From Archegozetes longisetosus (taxonomy: Eukaryota > Arthropoda > Arachnida > Sarcoptiformes > Trhypochthoniidae): a stretch of DNA of 64,000 nucleotides. The stretch's first letter is position 1. Every line of letters begins with the position of its first letter. A model generated the notes under the pieces. It was not told the DNA's origin, ran no database searches, and was given only the letters and a program-made list of their open reading frames with translations. Below, piece by piece: positions 48,046 through 60,124 of the stretch. The DNA lies in assembly GCA_018873245.2 (NCBI GenBank), contig JAEMBT020000009.1, positions 6,673,180 to 6,737,179 of the forward strand, written 5' to 3'. A program made the position numbers and the translations under genes.

Positions 48046-48740
48046 TCTTATTAAGACGATTGACAAGTCCGTAGAATGAAAGACTAATAGTGATTTTCTC
48101 AGCGATTTTTCAGTATATCATTCAAACATGACCTAAATGATGATGATTGGCCTTATCCATCCGTATCTGCCACTGGCCGATGATTTTATGCATTCCTTTT
48201 TGTGAATTCTCGAAACTGAGAAAATTAAAAAAAATTATGACACACTTGACAGATACCTCCACCACACTAACGTTATTGCACACAATTCGATGCCCTCTCT
48301 CAGTTAAAACTTTGACATGTTCAGCTAACTAACTGACCGATCCTGTTTCATGGATCTTTAATTCAGAGGCCTTCGACTGTAGGCTCGGATTTAACGGTGA
48401 TCTTTTCCAATCCACTGTTAATAACGTCTCGAGCGAAGGCCCGATCAACCGAGTCAGGCAATAAGCAGAACTAGTGAATATGTTAAGAAAGTAAGAGCAT
48501 CAGATTATACATAGTATTCTTCAAGTGGCGAAGGTTTGAGTTCAAAAAGTGCCTTCACAGGCCATTTTCTTCTTTTTTCAATGGAGATGGAGAAAATCCG
48601 AAATTTTTTTTGGCGAGTTATATTAACTGATTGGTCAGGTGAACGTCATCATTTAGATCATATTTGAATTATTTGTTGAAAAATCGCTGAAAAAATCACT
48701 ATTAGTCTTTTGTTTCACGAACTTATCAATCGTCATAATA
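48046..48740. repeat. Foldback element, ~690 bp, ~95-bp arms
   Basis: Inverted arms: GACGATTGACAAGTCCGTAG near 48056 and, on the reverse strand, GACGATTGATAAGTTCGTGA near 48734. Both are followed by AGACTAATAGTGATTTT and CAGCGATTTTTCA. The interior is non-coding. It is absent from the sister interval between GR 25724 and NRF copy A, so it inserted after duplication. The exact target duplication is not clear (possibly TTA/TAA). Confidence 0.75.
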
Positions 48741-48779
48741 TATATTTTTTAATTAGAAAACCCGAAACTCAATCAGAAA

Positions 48780-48890
48780 TTTCGATCGAAACTATTGTTG
48801 GAAAATTTCTAGAAATTATCTTTTGACGATAAACTTTCTAGAATGTTCCTAGAAATATTTCTAGAATTATTTCTAGGGCATAGAAATTTG
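48780..48890. repeat. TTCTAGAAA-rich repeats (mirror of 22965-23060)
   Basis: Repeated TTTCTAGAA motifs in inverted sense to those at 22965-23060. Together with flanking similarity up to about 49370 this extends the duplication of the NRF 3' flank. Confidence 0.5.
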
Positions 48891-49781
48891 TTTCCATTGA
48901 AATATAGCGTGGCTCAAATTCATGAAAAAGTATAATGTTTAAATAGCTATTTTTAAGTCGTAATGAATAAGATCACGTAATATTTTTAGACAATATAACT
49001 TGAAAAATCAAATTCTATCGCAAATCAGAAAATTTTTATACAAAGAGTGATTACTGTTTAATAGCCATCCGTAATATTTAAAATAATCATGAAATGTAAG
49101 TTAGAGAAATTGAATATCAATAAATGTGAGAATAATTTTAAATAGTATAAATTATTTGATATCACTAAATTTTATTTTAATAGAAGTTTCATGTCATGTT
49201 ATCCAAAGAGAAAATTTCTCGATGTTTGAAAGAAGTTATCTCGGAAAAGTTTCTTAGAAACTTTTTTACAACACTAATCGATACTCGAAATTTCCATTCA
49301 CTATTTCATAGTATATAATTGTTAAAGCATTTGCTTTTCATTAAAGCAATTTGATATTTACTTCGGTTTCTAAATTTTTTTATTTAACTTATTAATCGTC
49401 AGTTTAAATTTAGATAGGATTCATCGCAACCTATATTACTTAACCTAAACTTAACTTAGCCATTATCGAGATTTTCAATAGTGTGAGAAATACTGCTCAA
49501 AGCCACTTATCATATAATCTTAATATACTATATTAATTGTGAACATGTGAATTTAAAATGCAATGCATAACTAAATCTAGAATAGAACACGAGGTCATAG
49601 GATTTTGTGTAACTAATGTTTATCGAAATTTATAATTGACTATCAACGAATTAAATGAGTATCGATCATTTTGTCCCAAATACAATAAAAATTTTATAGG
49701 CCTTTTATTGTCTACATCTAATTGTTTTATTAACATAATTCATAATTGCATCCATAATTCGTTCATATGCCTTTTAAGAAA

Positions 49782-52700
49782 TTAATCATCAGCAAAATAA
49801 TATTTAACATCCATTTGCATATCATCTCTTGATCCATCGTTTGATTTTTTAGGTCTCGAACTATTGATATAATTAAAATTTTCATCAGTTGATTGATATG
49901 AGCCATGGAAATGTTTGATCAAATTATTAAACGGACATTCAATAAGAATATATAGCAAATATGCGATAATATAATTGATGGTCGCATCAACAAAAATGCA
50001 TTGAAACTAAAACATAGAACAATCAAGAGTTATTTTAGCACAAATATTTGGATAAAATCTAATTAATACCGAATAGGAGTGAGTTAACTCGACGTTATCT
50101 CTAATTGTAAATAGTCGGAAATACATGAGAGTTGGGTTCAACAAAAAAAATGTAAAATTTAAACGAGTTATTGGTTTGAATACACCCAAAGATAAGAAGC
50201 GATAAACAAATCCTAAAATAAATATTTTAAAATTATTAGTGGTTTTCAATATACAGGATTTTTTTTATAAAAACCTCCTCTTCCAGTATATAAAAATAAC
50301 ATAAGACAACCACAACCTAAAGCCCAGAGTAATTTTCCTAATGAGAACCAGAGTAACAAATTCAACTTATTTGGTCTCTGATTTAGATCTTTGAAATTTT
50401 CTCCCCAAATAATAGCTGATGAGCATAAGAGTAAAAATAATATCCAAAGTGTCAATGATATGAGTTTTTTGTTGAAGAAATTTGAAAATTTCGATCTGTT
50501 TACTATCAAGTATCCGAATAGTATTCCTATAAAAATGGTATCAAATACTGTTCAGTATCAATATAATAGCGTGTTAACGAATGTGTGATCTGATCAACTG
50601 AATCCATATCTGAGACCTCGAAGGGAGCGATCGGTAGTCCCAGAAAAGTGGGTAAAATACTTGCAAAGCAACCAAATATCATTAGCATTACAGTGATAAT
50701 AATACCAATTTTTGTTGAAAAATGTAATGCAATCATAATTAGTGGTGAAATGATTTGTAATTGAAACATAATTGACACATATGCTGAAGGAGGATTGCAC
50801 TGAAAAATCACATAAAAAAATTTTTCATGTACTGTACAATTTCCAGATTATAATCTTTGTATTATTCATACAAAAACTTATGATAAGAGAACAAATAGTA
50901 GTCTATACTTTGATTATATTTTTAGTTACTCACAAGATCTCCTAAACTTTTATCATGATTATTAAGAAACAGTAAATTTTTCCAATAATTAGTTTTACAT
51001 GAATTGACAAAGAACTGTTCTCCCAAGTGCCAAATCGGTCCATCACCCAATACTGAAAACAGGATTATAACAAGAATCGGACCAATACATCGGATATTAA
51101 ATCTGAGCCACTTTTCTATAACAAAGCTGATATAACTTCGAGTAGAAATTTTCTTCTCTTTTCTTCCAAAAAAGTCTAGCGATATATAAACTCCACTTAA
51201 ACGAGATAAAAGTTTTACAAATTGAACCTTAAATAAGAATTGATGTTATATTTACGCGAAAACGAAGAGAGTACCCAAAGGAAACGGTGTCCGAACCCAA
51301 AATATTTTTTGGCTGAAATCAATTTAAGTACAAAACTGTTGAAAATACTTTTAAATCCAATAAAGTGTAGAGATAAAGGCGATACATAATATTGAGCTGT
51401 GAATATCCATAATATGAACATTAAATTCAACGTATGAATGCATAGGTAATTATCTTTTTTAGTTGAGAATAAACTTTTTGTGTTTTTGATTATAGAAAAC
51501 GTAAATAAAATATTCTTAGAAGTATTTTGTTTCTCAATCTGATTTGCATTTCCTTTTTTTGGTACTTTTTTGTTCAGAAATACTTCTAGTGCTGTACTGA
51601 TCGCTACCAGAATTAATAATATTATGAAAACGGCTCTAAATTTGGGAAGAAAAGATTTATCGAACATTAACAAAACAATTATTACTGCCGTAAGATTTGG
51701 TTAGCAATAAGTAAGTGCCATCTACAAACAAATCATTACTATTCCATAGAATTTAATCAGTAAACATCTTATTCTTATTTTATTCTCGTTAATATAAAAA
51801 TAGAACTTGTTTTGCATTTATTTATATTGCAAGGGAAAAGTATGCATTAATTCCGATAACACTGAAATAAATAAGATTATTAATAATAATAATCTTGTTA
51901 ATTCACACCATTTTTATGTTGTGATAATATTTGAGGAAATGAATCGTCTAAGTAGTGCTAATTAATTGAAATTTTTAATTGTATTATTATATTTTATATA
52001 TATTAATTTGCATTATTTATAATGAAGTCTAGGTGCATTCTTAGAGATATGCACTGTATGAGGCAGTCTAAAAATTGCTAGCTTTGTGATATGTCAGTAA
52101 TACACCCTATCTTCAAGACTATAGCCCGCCTTCTTATATTGTCTGTACTTCATATACGCATTTTTTAAAACTTTACTAGTGTGTTAATACGTGTTTATAA
52201 AATGTGTTAGTAGTAATTCTGAAGACAGAAACGAAGATGAACAATTGAATCCTACTCTAGAGCAGTATAGTCACATACTTGAAGCATTTTATGTTGAATC
52301 GGATGAAAATTCTATGGCTTTAAATACATTTTAAAAATTTGATATTAACCCGCACCTCATATATTGCCCGCATAACTAAAATTTTCAAAAATTACCTTTT
52401 TCTTGTCGTGAAAATAGGATAAATTAGCAAATAGTAAAGAAATAACGGATAATTCCACAATAACTTACATTGCTGTTATTTGAAACTGATTGTATGTAAA
52501 TTTTTCACTTCTAACATTACATCTTGGCCCAATCTCCATAGGAATCTTAACTATTGGTTGAATAACTATATACAGAATTAATTTATTTTAGTTTTACTCT
52601 AAGAGAAAAAAATTGAGATAAATATGTACTTTTATTAATAGCATTTTTGATATGTTTTGCTTCACAGTTAGATGGTATGCAAATTCCAATACGAAAGAGT

Positions 52701-54205
52701 GTAATTTTTGGTATATAAATATTCATTGCCATCATTAGCCTTATAGTATTAATATTTTTCATCAGCAAACCATTAATTAAATGATTAGTTTTATTAGTCA
52801 GAATATTCATTGTAAAATTGTTTTTAAATTTATCAAATAATGATAATTGAATATCAGGTGTCATCAAACAGTATTTTCCATGAAATATATCGCCACCAAT
52901 TTCTGAAGGAGGGCTCTCAATATTAAGACATTGATCGTATTCACCGAAAAATGATGAAACCCCTTCTGTGAGCCCCGAAGGTATTTTTCCGTCTGCATCC
53001 ATGACTAGAGTATTGCATAAGTAGTTTTTATTTAGTTTCTCATGACCGAATCATAAAATTCACAGGAATGCCAGTGTCAGTGCACATGATCCTTGTATTT
53101 TATGATCTCTTAGTAATATATTGCATTGACATTGATTTATATATTTCGAATATAGTTAAGAACTCAAGGTTTTATAAAATATGTTAAAACCCATCGATCT
53201 ATTTGACTGAGTTATCAAACGAAAGCTTAAGTAATTTTTGCATTTAATATCGATTAAAAATGTGTAAAAGTTTCCATAATTTAAACATTAACAGTTTTGT
53301 TGCGAAATCCACTTGATTTAAAAATCCATCAGATAAAAATCGTTGACTACTACGACTCATTTATATTTCAAAGAAGCTTTCAAAAAAGTTAACTCGAGTA
53401 ATTAAGGTATAGATAACACTTATACAAAATATGTGGCGATGCAAAGAAATAATACGATAGTTTTTATTGTGCAATCATTATTATTGGATGTAATATAAGC
53501 TTACAGTAAAGGAGCAACTCATAACACCAATAATTGTTGCTTATTTAAGTCAATTAATTGGTGATCGACTGTCCTCTCAGACATGTTTATATTATATTCA
53601 AAAATACTAACCACATGATGAAAACGGTCACAAGTATTATTTCTTTGACATCGCCTCATGTCATAACAATCAATGTGACGAATAAGATTTAAAAATATAT
53701 CTTTCATTATTTTATGAGTCAAATATTAATTGATTGAACATAACTTACATTTGAAGGCCCACAATTCACTTATTCGCATAGCATTTATAATATTTACAAA
53801 TGATGCCAAACAATCGTCCGGTAACTCAAGCGATAATAAGAATTGATTAAACTTTTGTTTAATCATGTGTTCAACTGGTTCTATATTTTCGGTTATATGT
53901 TTCAATATATTTTTCACCCGATCATTGAATGATATGTTTTGCATGAATTTGTTAGAGTTTTCATAAATTTTATTCATTACACTTATATCAGAAAACGTTC
54001 CGTTGATCACATTATTTTCAAGACTTTTCTCATGATTATCATTATTCTCTTCTTCGCTATAATCATAATAATATTCTTCGTCATCATTTGTTTCTTTATT
54101 CGAACTCTCTTTTAATTTATTCGAGGTTTCATTTTGGATATTGACACAAAACACATTCATACAATATAAAAATAGTGAAATGATGATAAATCTAATAAAT
54201 TTCAT
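49782..54205 (-). pseudogene. NRF-6-like acyltransferase, copy C (two frameshifts)
   Basis: Eight exons as in copy A: 53749-54205, 52630-53004, 52469-52565, 51256-51635, 50934-51195, 50275-50799, 50070-50212, 49782-50006. Splice sites and phases agree. Signal peptide, acidic Tyr-rich segment, F-M-D-A-D-G-K-I-P-S-G, I-G-I-C-I-P-S-N-C, multi-pass region and E-C-P-F-N-N-L are all present. Exon 4 (380 instead of 381 bp) lacks a T near 51294 in a T-run next to F-G-F-G-H; exon 6 (525 instead of 526 bp) lacks a base near 50535. In exon 4 the site equivalent to the family's catalytic His reads L-W-I-F-T-A-Q-Y-Y. It is closer to copy A than to copy B over most exons. Intron 3 is enlarged to 833 bp. 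Confidence 0.84.
52100..52390. other. Unidentified insert in intron 3 of NRF copy C
   Basis: About 290 bp not found in copies A or B. It starts ACACCCTATCTTCAAGAC and ends near TATTGCCCGCATAAC, with GCCCGC at both ends. A 45-codon frame (C-V-S-S-N-S-E-D-R-N-E-D-E-Q and on) is open inside. Probably a transposon piece; family not recognised. Confidence 0.4.
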
Positions 54206-54377
54206 GATCAAAGTCTATTATTTACTAGAACTCTTTGATATAAAGAGATTATATTTTCAAATATTAGTTTCAAAATACTATAGTGGCTGTGAATATGAAA
54301 GCTTGAAAGTAAAGTTAAATTTGAAGAGCACTTGAAAAAAGTGTAGTTATTCTATCGATAGCAAAGATGAGAATGAT

Positions 54378-54405
54378 ACTGAAATTGAACACAAGCACAT
54401 TTATA
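54378..54405 (-). promoter_or_regulatory. TATA box and initiator of NRF copy C
   Basis: On the - strand, TATAAA (54405-54400) and TTTCAGT (around 54380) have the same spacing as in copies A and B. TATCGATA lies closer to the gene at about 54352-54359. Confidence 0.58.
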
Positions 54406-54999
54406 TGAAAGAGAAGCAGTTAAACTATGATTTATTTCATATTGAGATTCAATTTTTTATTAGTAATCTCATATGTTTATTTGTTTAAGTTTATACGATT
54501 AATATGTTATAAGCTTACATATTAATTAATTCTTATTATAATTACACAATTTTTGAGAATTTTTATTAAATTTGAAGTATAAGTTACGCTTCTAGTTCTA
54601 AAACACGGATTTTCATCATAAGAATCTTAAACCATGTGAAAACTAGAAAGTCTAGACTTGTTTAGCATTACAGTAACCCTCAAGCTATGCGGTTAGTAAT
54701 TCATTAGAATTGTTTTTAAGTTGCTTGACCTTCAAGTCTTACTATTTTTAAAAGCTTTACTGATGACTGAAGTCATTATTATCGTAATTTAATTTATTAG
54801 CTTTGTTATTTGACATTTCTGACATATTTGACTCGAATAAGGTTTAACAGAAATTAAGACTTAAAAACATTGCAAAACTTTATATTTTACTTACGTCATA
54901 TTCCGATATAAAAACCAAAATTCACCGTTAAGAAATTGTTGACATGAGTTATCGCTAATATCATAGGTTTGGGAAGTACCTGAATACATGAATATTTTA

Positions 55000-55445
55000 A
55001 CGTATAAGTGCGTTTTATATACGCGCGTATTTAAGGTGAAACTACCGTATTTTTTGGCGCGAAGTTCACCTTAAATACGTGCGTATTTAAGCCTCATAAA
55101 GTGAGGTTAGCTCCAAAAAGTCAGTTTCACTTTAAACGCGCACTTTTCACAACACATTATAAACATATGTAATTGAAACGAATTGTGATACTTTTGTTTA
55201 ATAAAACTTAACATCTAATTATCGACCATTAAGTCAAAACAAATTCAATTAAAATCCTTATTCCTCAAAATAACATGAAGTGCCTCAAAGTAACACAAAA
55301 AATTATATGTCATCTAGTGCGTATTTAAAGCGAATTTATTAGTGTTTCGCTTTAAATACGTGCGTGTTTAAGACTATTTTTTGTGGTCAATAATAAAGTC
55401 AAGTTTCGTATTGAATACGCGCGTATTTAAAGCACACTTATACGT
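55000..55445. mobile_element. TA-flanked MITE with TACGCGCGTATTTAA repeats
   Basis: Ends ACGTATAAGTGCGTTTTATA and, on the reverse strand, ACGTATAAGTGTGCTTTAAA. TA lies on both sides (54998-54999, 55446-55447). NRF copy B flank near 34490-34505 has the uninterrupted site. The motif TACGCGCGTATTTAA and variants occur about six times in both orientations inside the 446 bp, in AT-rich surroundings. No coding capacity. Confidence 0.8.
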
Positions 55446-56017
55446 TATAATTAAAGTTGTTTATTTCACCTGAAGATCCATTCAGCCTATAGAAAAGTTT
55501 TGAGTAATATTTTGAGTGTTTCATAATCAAATTACAAAACAGAAGTTATAAATTGAAGAAAATATCAATCAGACATTGCACAATCTAGGGATTTTATTCT
55601 GAGGCACCGCAGGTAATATTTTATATAATCTATATGAACAGTCAAAAGTATGCTAGATAATAGAAATATAATTCTGATTTATTAATAATATCATATTGTT
55701 GTGGTATTTGATAAAATATCGCATTACCAAATATTGCATACAAGAATTACTTGTAAGAATATTCTTACATATAATAAACACGAAATTATTTCTCGATACT
55801 CGAGAATATTCTTAATATTCTCGAGCAATATTTTGTGATACTACAAAGATGTTGCATTATTAATAAATCAGAGTTAAACTTGTATTATTAAGCACATTTT
55901 TTCGCTGTTCATATAAGTTACCTGAAAGGTTGTATACGGTCTCTCAAAAAATATAAAGACTGTATTAACGATTAGCTCCACTCATTTTCAGTTTAAATAA
56001 ATCATTTTCAATTTTCT
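55446..56017. other. NRF copy C upstream flank, no gene
   Basis: The first ~130 bp matches the copy B flank near 34510-34690. At about 55620-55920 there is an AT-rich section with repeated GAATATTCTTA/TAAGAATATTC hairpin motifs. No gene. Confidence 0.45.
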
Positions 56018-56459
56018 GGTCATTCTACAGTATACGCCACCCCTAGACCTACTAGAATATATACCATTACTTCAAGCATTAATTAAATTCTCCATCTCAG
56101 AGCCCCAACTTCTGCATTTTTATTGAATATTATGTATGCAAATAAATAACCAGATCAATGCTTTAAAAATATAGATACAATGTAATGCAACTAAAGCTTC
56201 CTATTACAGTACTCTGAAAAAGGTTAAAGAATACATTGCATTTTAATTTCTTCAAAAACTGCAGAAAATATCGGCGTATTATTGTAAATTCCCACGACGT
56301 TTTAGACCTAACCTAACCAGTTGAAACCAGACCTAACCTACGTAACATACGTAACTCACCTAACCCACATAGTCCGCATAATCCACATAACCCACTTAAC
56401 CCACCTAATCAACCTAACCTGGTAGTAGGTCTAGGGGTGGCGTATACTGTAGAATGACC
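56018..56459. mobile_element. MITE with GGTCATTCTACAGTATACGC ends, copy 1
   Basis: About 40-bp inverted ends: GGTCATTCTACAGTATACGC at 56018 and its complement ending at 56459. Inside is a run of ACCTAACC, CCCACATA and similar repeats at about 56308-56420. It gives the empty site for the transposon nested in the second copy. 442 bp, non-coding. Confidence 0.87.
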
Positions 56460-56577
56460 CATAATTTTGACTGTCATTATCTCATAAACGCATTGCTATT
56501 AATTCTCATACATATGCGTCAAGTTCAATATAACTCATTAGTCTTCAAAATACGTATAGGTTTATTAAAAGTGTAAA

Positions 56578-56950
56578 TTAAAATAATGAACAATTTTAAG
56601 CAAAAATGTGCCGCAGTAATTTAATTGCTAGAATTAGATAAAAATCCAAATCAAATTTTTGAGCACTTGAAAAATAATTATGCAAAGAGAGAATTCGTTT
56701 ATTATACGGTTAAGCGATACTATGAGATTAAATTAGTTAATAATCGTCGCCGAAGTGGTCGACCGCGTACCGCTCGTACACCGAGGTTGCAATGAAAAAG
56801 GTGCGATGATCGATTGTTAATTGGCAACCGTGTCTTCTCGCATGCATTCAAGCTAAAAGCAGTTACCTTGATGATTAAACGTCAAAATAATATCTGTGGA
56901 CAATACTCTGCAATATACTCAAGTTTCATGACTGTAGCATTTATTGTTTG
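56578..56950 (+). pseudogene. Tc1/mariner transposase N-terminal relic
   Basis: Broken + frames read C-A-A-V-I then L-L-E-L-D-K-N-P-N-Q-I-F-E-H-L and R-R-R-S-G-R-P-R-T-A-R-T-P-R-L. The last is the GRPR linker and HTH region typical of IS630-Tc1-mariner transposases. No catalytic part was found downstream. An in-frame TAA lies near the start and TGA soon after the linker. No terminal repeats seen. Confidence 0.62.
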
Positions 56951-56959
56951 AAAATAAAA

Positions 56960-58478
56960 TTACTAAAATCGCGTTCAAAGACCTTTACAAAACCTATTAA
57001 TATCGTTGTGCGGTAATGTCATGGATCCCATTATGATTACTCGTTATTCAAGTAATAATTGGAACAAAAACTTTTGTGCATTTATTTGATCACTTTCAAA
57101 ATTCATTCAAAAAAAATATATACAGATAATGATGATTCTGTACTTACAAAATTATTCCATAATTCATTGTTAAAATAAATAATAAAAATCTTCTGACTTG
57201 TCAATTTAAATGTATTCATCTGATTAAAAAAATTATTGAATCAAATTAACTCAATAATCGTTTAAATGCATATTTCATATCTGCGCAAAAGTCTTTTTCC
57301 TTTTATTACTTGAATAATGAGTACTCATAATATTCGTAAGGAAGTGCTATTTCGGGTTTATGATCGATCTATTATTTGCAGTACTGTACTGTTTGATGTG
57401 AAATCAAACATAGATTACTCCTTTTCAATGATATAGCAATTATTACAACTATTTGAGTTTATGTTTTGATGGAATGATGAAAATTACACATTCACAACAC
57501 TATATTGACCCGAAAACTGAACTTTTATAAGAATGCTCTCAATCTTCTTGCATACACATTTATTTTAAATTTACACTAATGTAAATTCATACTTAAACGT
57601 TATTCAAAACCTTTTTATTTGAGAAAAAAAATTTTTATCTTAAATCTTATTCTGAGATCCTGAGATACTCTATTAAACATTACCTATTTTACTTGTATTC
57701 ACCTCAACTATACTTTCAATCATATGATCCACTTTATCACTTTTCATCACATCTTCATCGACTTCTTCATAATCCTTGTATACCACGGATCTGTTACCGA
57801 TCAATAATAGCAGGAATATCGAAATTCAATTTTAAATTTCACTTTCATTTCACTAAACATCGAACTTTTATCTCTAAACTTTATTACTTAAGTAGTATTC
57901 TTATTGTTCGTGTACTGTTTCGAGAAATAAGTCGAAACTCTCTTAATCAATGATCCGGGAAAAAATTTCATAAGAATTGCTTAATATTTAATATGATATT
58001 TTGACTTGTTTTTTGTGTTCTCTTGACGTACCTTTCAAATCAAAATACGTATTTAAATCAAGTTCTACTATTATTAGTTCATATAAGGAAAACCTTATTA
58101 ATAATATAATTGTCTTTTTGTTATCCATTAGTTATAAATTAACTATTACTTCATTGTTTCAAGCATTTCTCAACAAAGATTAAATTTCAATTTTTTCTTT
58201 TATCAAGCTAATTGGATAACAAACTTTATACGTTTACTATATTTTGAAATAATTTCATTAGCTAATAAATCATTTGAAGCAAAGTATTACGGAAACAGTA
58301 TTACGAAAGTAATTACATCCTTCAAAATGCTTCCCTCAAGAGTAATAATACGGAAAAACCTAATACTTTCATTTCTCGCTGATTTATCCTCGAATACTTT
58401 CAAACTTTAAGTATGGCCTTTCATGTTATTCGTAGACAAGTCAGCACGAAATGAGGTTTGATAAGCATTAATTTTTTC
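56960..58478. other. No recognisable gene
   Basis: AT-rich. Two frames without clear starts (57693-57953, 58001-58183) are rich in F, Y, S and I and look like chance translation. No copy elsewhere in the window. Nothing further seen. Confidence 0.4.
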
Positions 58479-58605
58479 GGTCATTCTACAGTATTCGCCA
58501 CCCCTGGACCTACTAGAGTATATACCATTGCTTCAAGCATTAATTAAATTCTCCATCTCAGAGCCCCAACTCGTGCATTTTTATTGAATTTTATGTATGC
58601 AAATA

Positions 58606-59512
58606 AGCCTTGGCTAGAGAAATCTGCACAAAATTTAAGACGCAATTTCTTAACCAAATATAGTTGATTCGATTAAATTTTTTTTACTTTGAAAGAATAG
58701 TTATTAGGTAACAAAACATTGCAATTATTAGTTTATAATAATTTATAATAAGAAAGATGTCCTCCTCTAAAGAGCTTGAGGCTAGGAAAAGGATTGGCGC
58801 TTTTATTGAAAGAAACCCGAATATGAAAACTTGCGATATCGTAAGACATTATGAACTGGAGGGCATCCCTCGCCGTACAGTATATTCAATTATCCAAAGA
58901 TTCATAAGGGGTCAGAATGCCGATCGGACTCCAGGTCCGAGAAAAAAACCGAGAAATTAACCGAAAAACTAAAGACAAAATAATTGAGTTCGTGGTAATG
59001 CGATCACTGCAGAAGTCTATATTCGGGAATGTTTACCACTTCTGAAAGATTTTATCGATAAGTAACATTCAGACGATAAATATGTTTTCTGGCCCGATTT
59101 GGCTACTTCTCATTACGCCAAAACCACTCAAGAAGTTTACCAAAGAGTTGGAATCAAAGTTGTCCCAAAAGAGATCAGTCCTCTAAATGTCCCCCAATTG
59201 AAAGATTTTGGGCAAATTTGGGTAAACAAATTTATGAAAATGGGTGGACAACAGATGTAAATCCCTAAACTAATTCGAAGAATCAAAACAATAATACGTA
59301 AAAGATCTGAAAATCTGTGCCAAAACCTTATGAGAGGTGTTAAGACTAATGTCCGCAAAGCAGCGGACAAAGGAGTACTATCTGTCATCAATTGATATCA
59401 ATTTAAACTTCATATAATGTATTTTCATTTAATGAATTTCTGTTCAGTTTCGGTGAAATTTTGATTAATAATTATTAAAATTATTTTTGTGCAGATTTCT
59501 CTAGCCAAGGCT
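58606..59512 (+). mobile_element. Tc1-like transposon nested in a MITE, 907 bp
   Basis: Inverted ends AGCCTTGGCTAGAGAAATCT (58606) and its complement (ending 59512), flanked by TA at 58604-58605 and 59513-59514. Copy 1 of the host MITE shows the clean empty site AAATAAATAACC. It encodes a transposase missing its middle. A worn relative lies at 22270-22700. Confidence 0.93.
58757..59395 (+). pseudogene. Tc1-like transposase, internally deleted
   Basis: The N-terminal 67 residues (58757-58960) form a helix-turn-helix: E-A-R-K-R-I-G-A-F-I-E-R-N-P-N-M, then I-P-R-R-T-V-Y-S-I-I-Q-R-F, ending P-G-P-R-K-K-P-R. After a gap, a C-terminal part at about 59068-59395 reads D-D-K-Y-V-F-W-P-D-L-A-T-S-H-Y-A (catalytic Asp) and S-P-L-N-V-P-Q-L-K-D-F, where a few residues of the usual R-P-I-E-D-F-W are lost. 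The end is K-A-A-D-K-G-V-L-S-V. About half the enzyme is absent, including the first catalytic Asp. Confidence 0.85.
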
Positions 59513-60124
59513 TAAATAACCAGATCAATGCTTTAAAAATATAGATACAATGTAATGCAACTAAAGCTTCCTATTACAGTACTCTGAAAAAGGTTAAAGA
59601 ATACATTGATTTTTAATTTCTTCAAAAATTGCAGAAAATATCGGCGTATTATTGTAAATTTCCACAACGTTTTAGACCTAACCTAACCAGTTGAAACCAG
59701 ACCTAGCCTAGACAGTCAGTATAATCCACATAGCCCACTTAACCCACCTAATCAACCTAACCTGATAGGTAGTATATACTATAGTAGGTCCAAGGGTGGC
59801 GAATACTGTAGTAGGTCTAGAGGTGGCGTATACTGTAGAACGACCGATTTTTGTTAATGTTTATAAATATGATAGTATTTAGATATTTTTTATTCCTTTC
59901 AAATTAGAATCAACACTAAGTATTTCTTTTGTGAAGATATTTCTCTATTATTAGTGACAGGAAAATCAGAGATATATTATTTTTTATCTACCCTCAACAT
60001 TTGCTGATGGGGAAAATTAATTCGTTTAAATACTGATCTTCACAATCGAATTAAGCTATTCATTAGAATAGATTTTGAGTTACTATTAGAATAAAAATGT
60101 AATAAAAGCATTAAGATAATAAAA

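Larger units (their letters stand above)
58479..59845. mobile_element. MITE with GGTCATTCTACAG ends, copy 2, carrying a nested transposon
   Basis: Same ends and interior as 56018-56459, split at its AAATA|AATAACC site by a 907-bp element plus a TA. The right end has a duplicated terminal segment (two GGTGGCG...ACTGTAG stretches at about 59795-59815 and 59823-59838). Confidence 0.87.

Noticed and set aside
57693-58183. Two frames rich in F, S, Y and I
   Set aside because: No plausible start codon context or domain; composition is what AT-rich DNA gives by chance.
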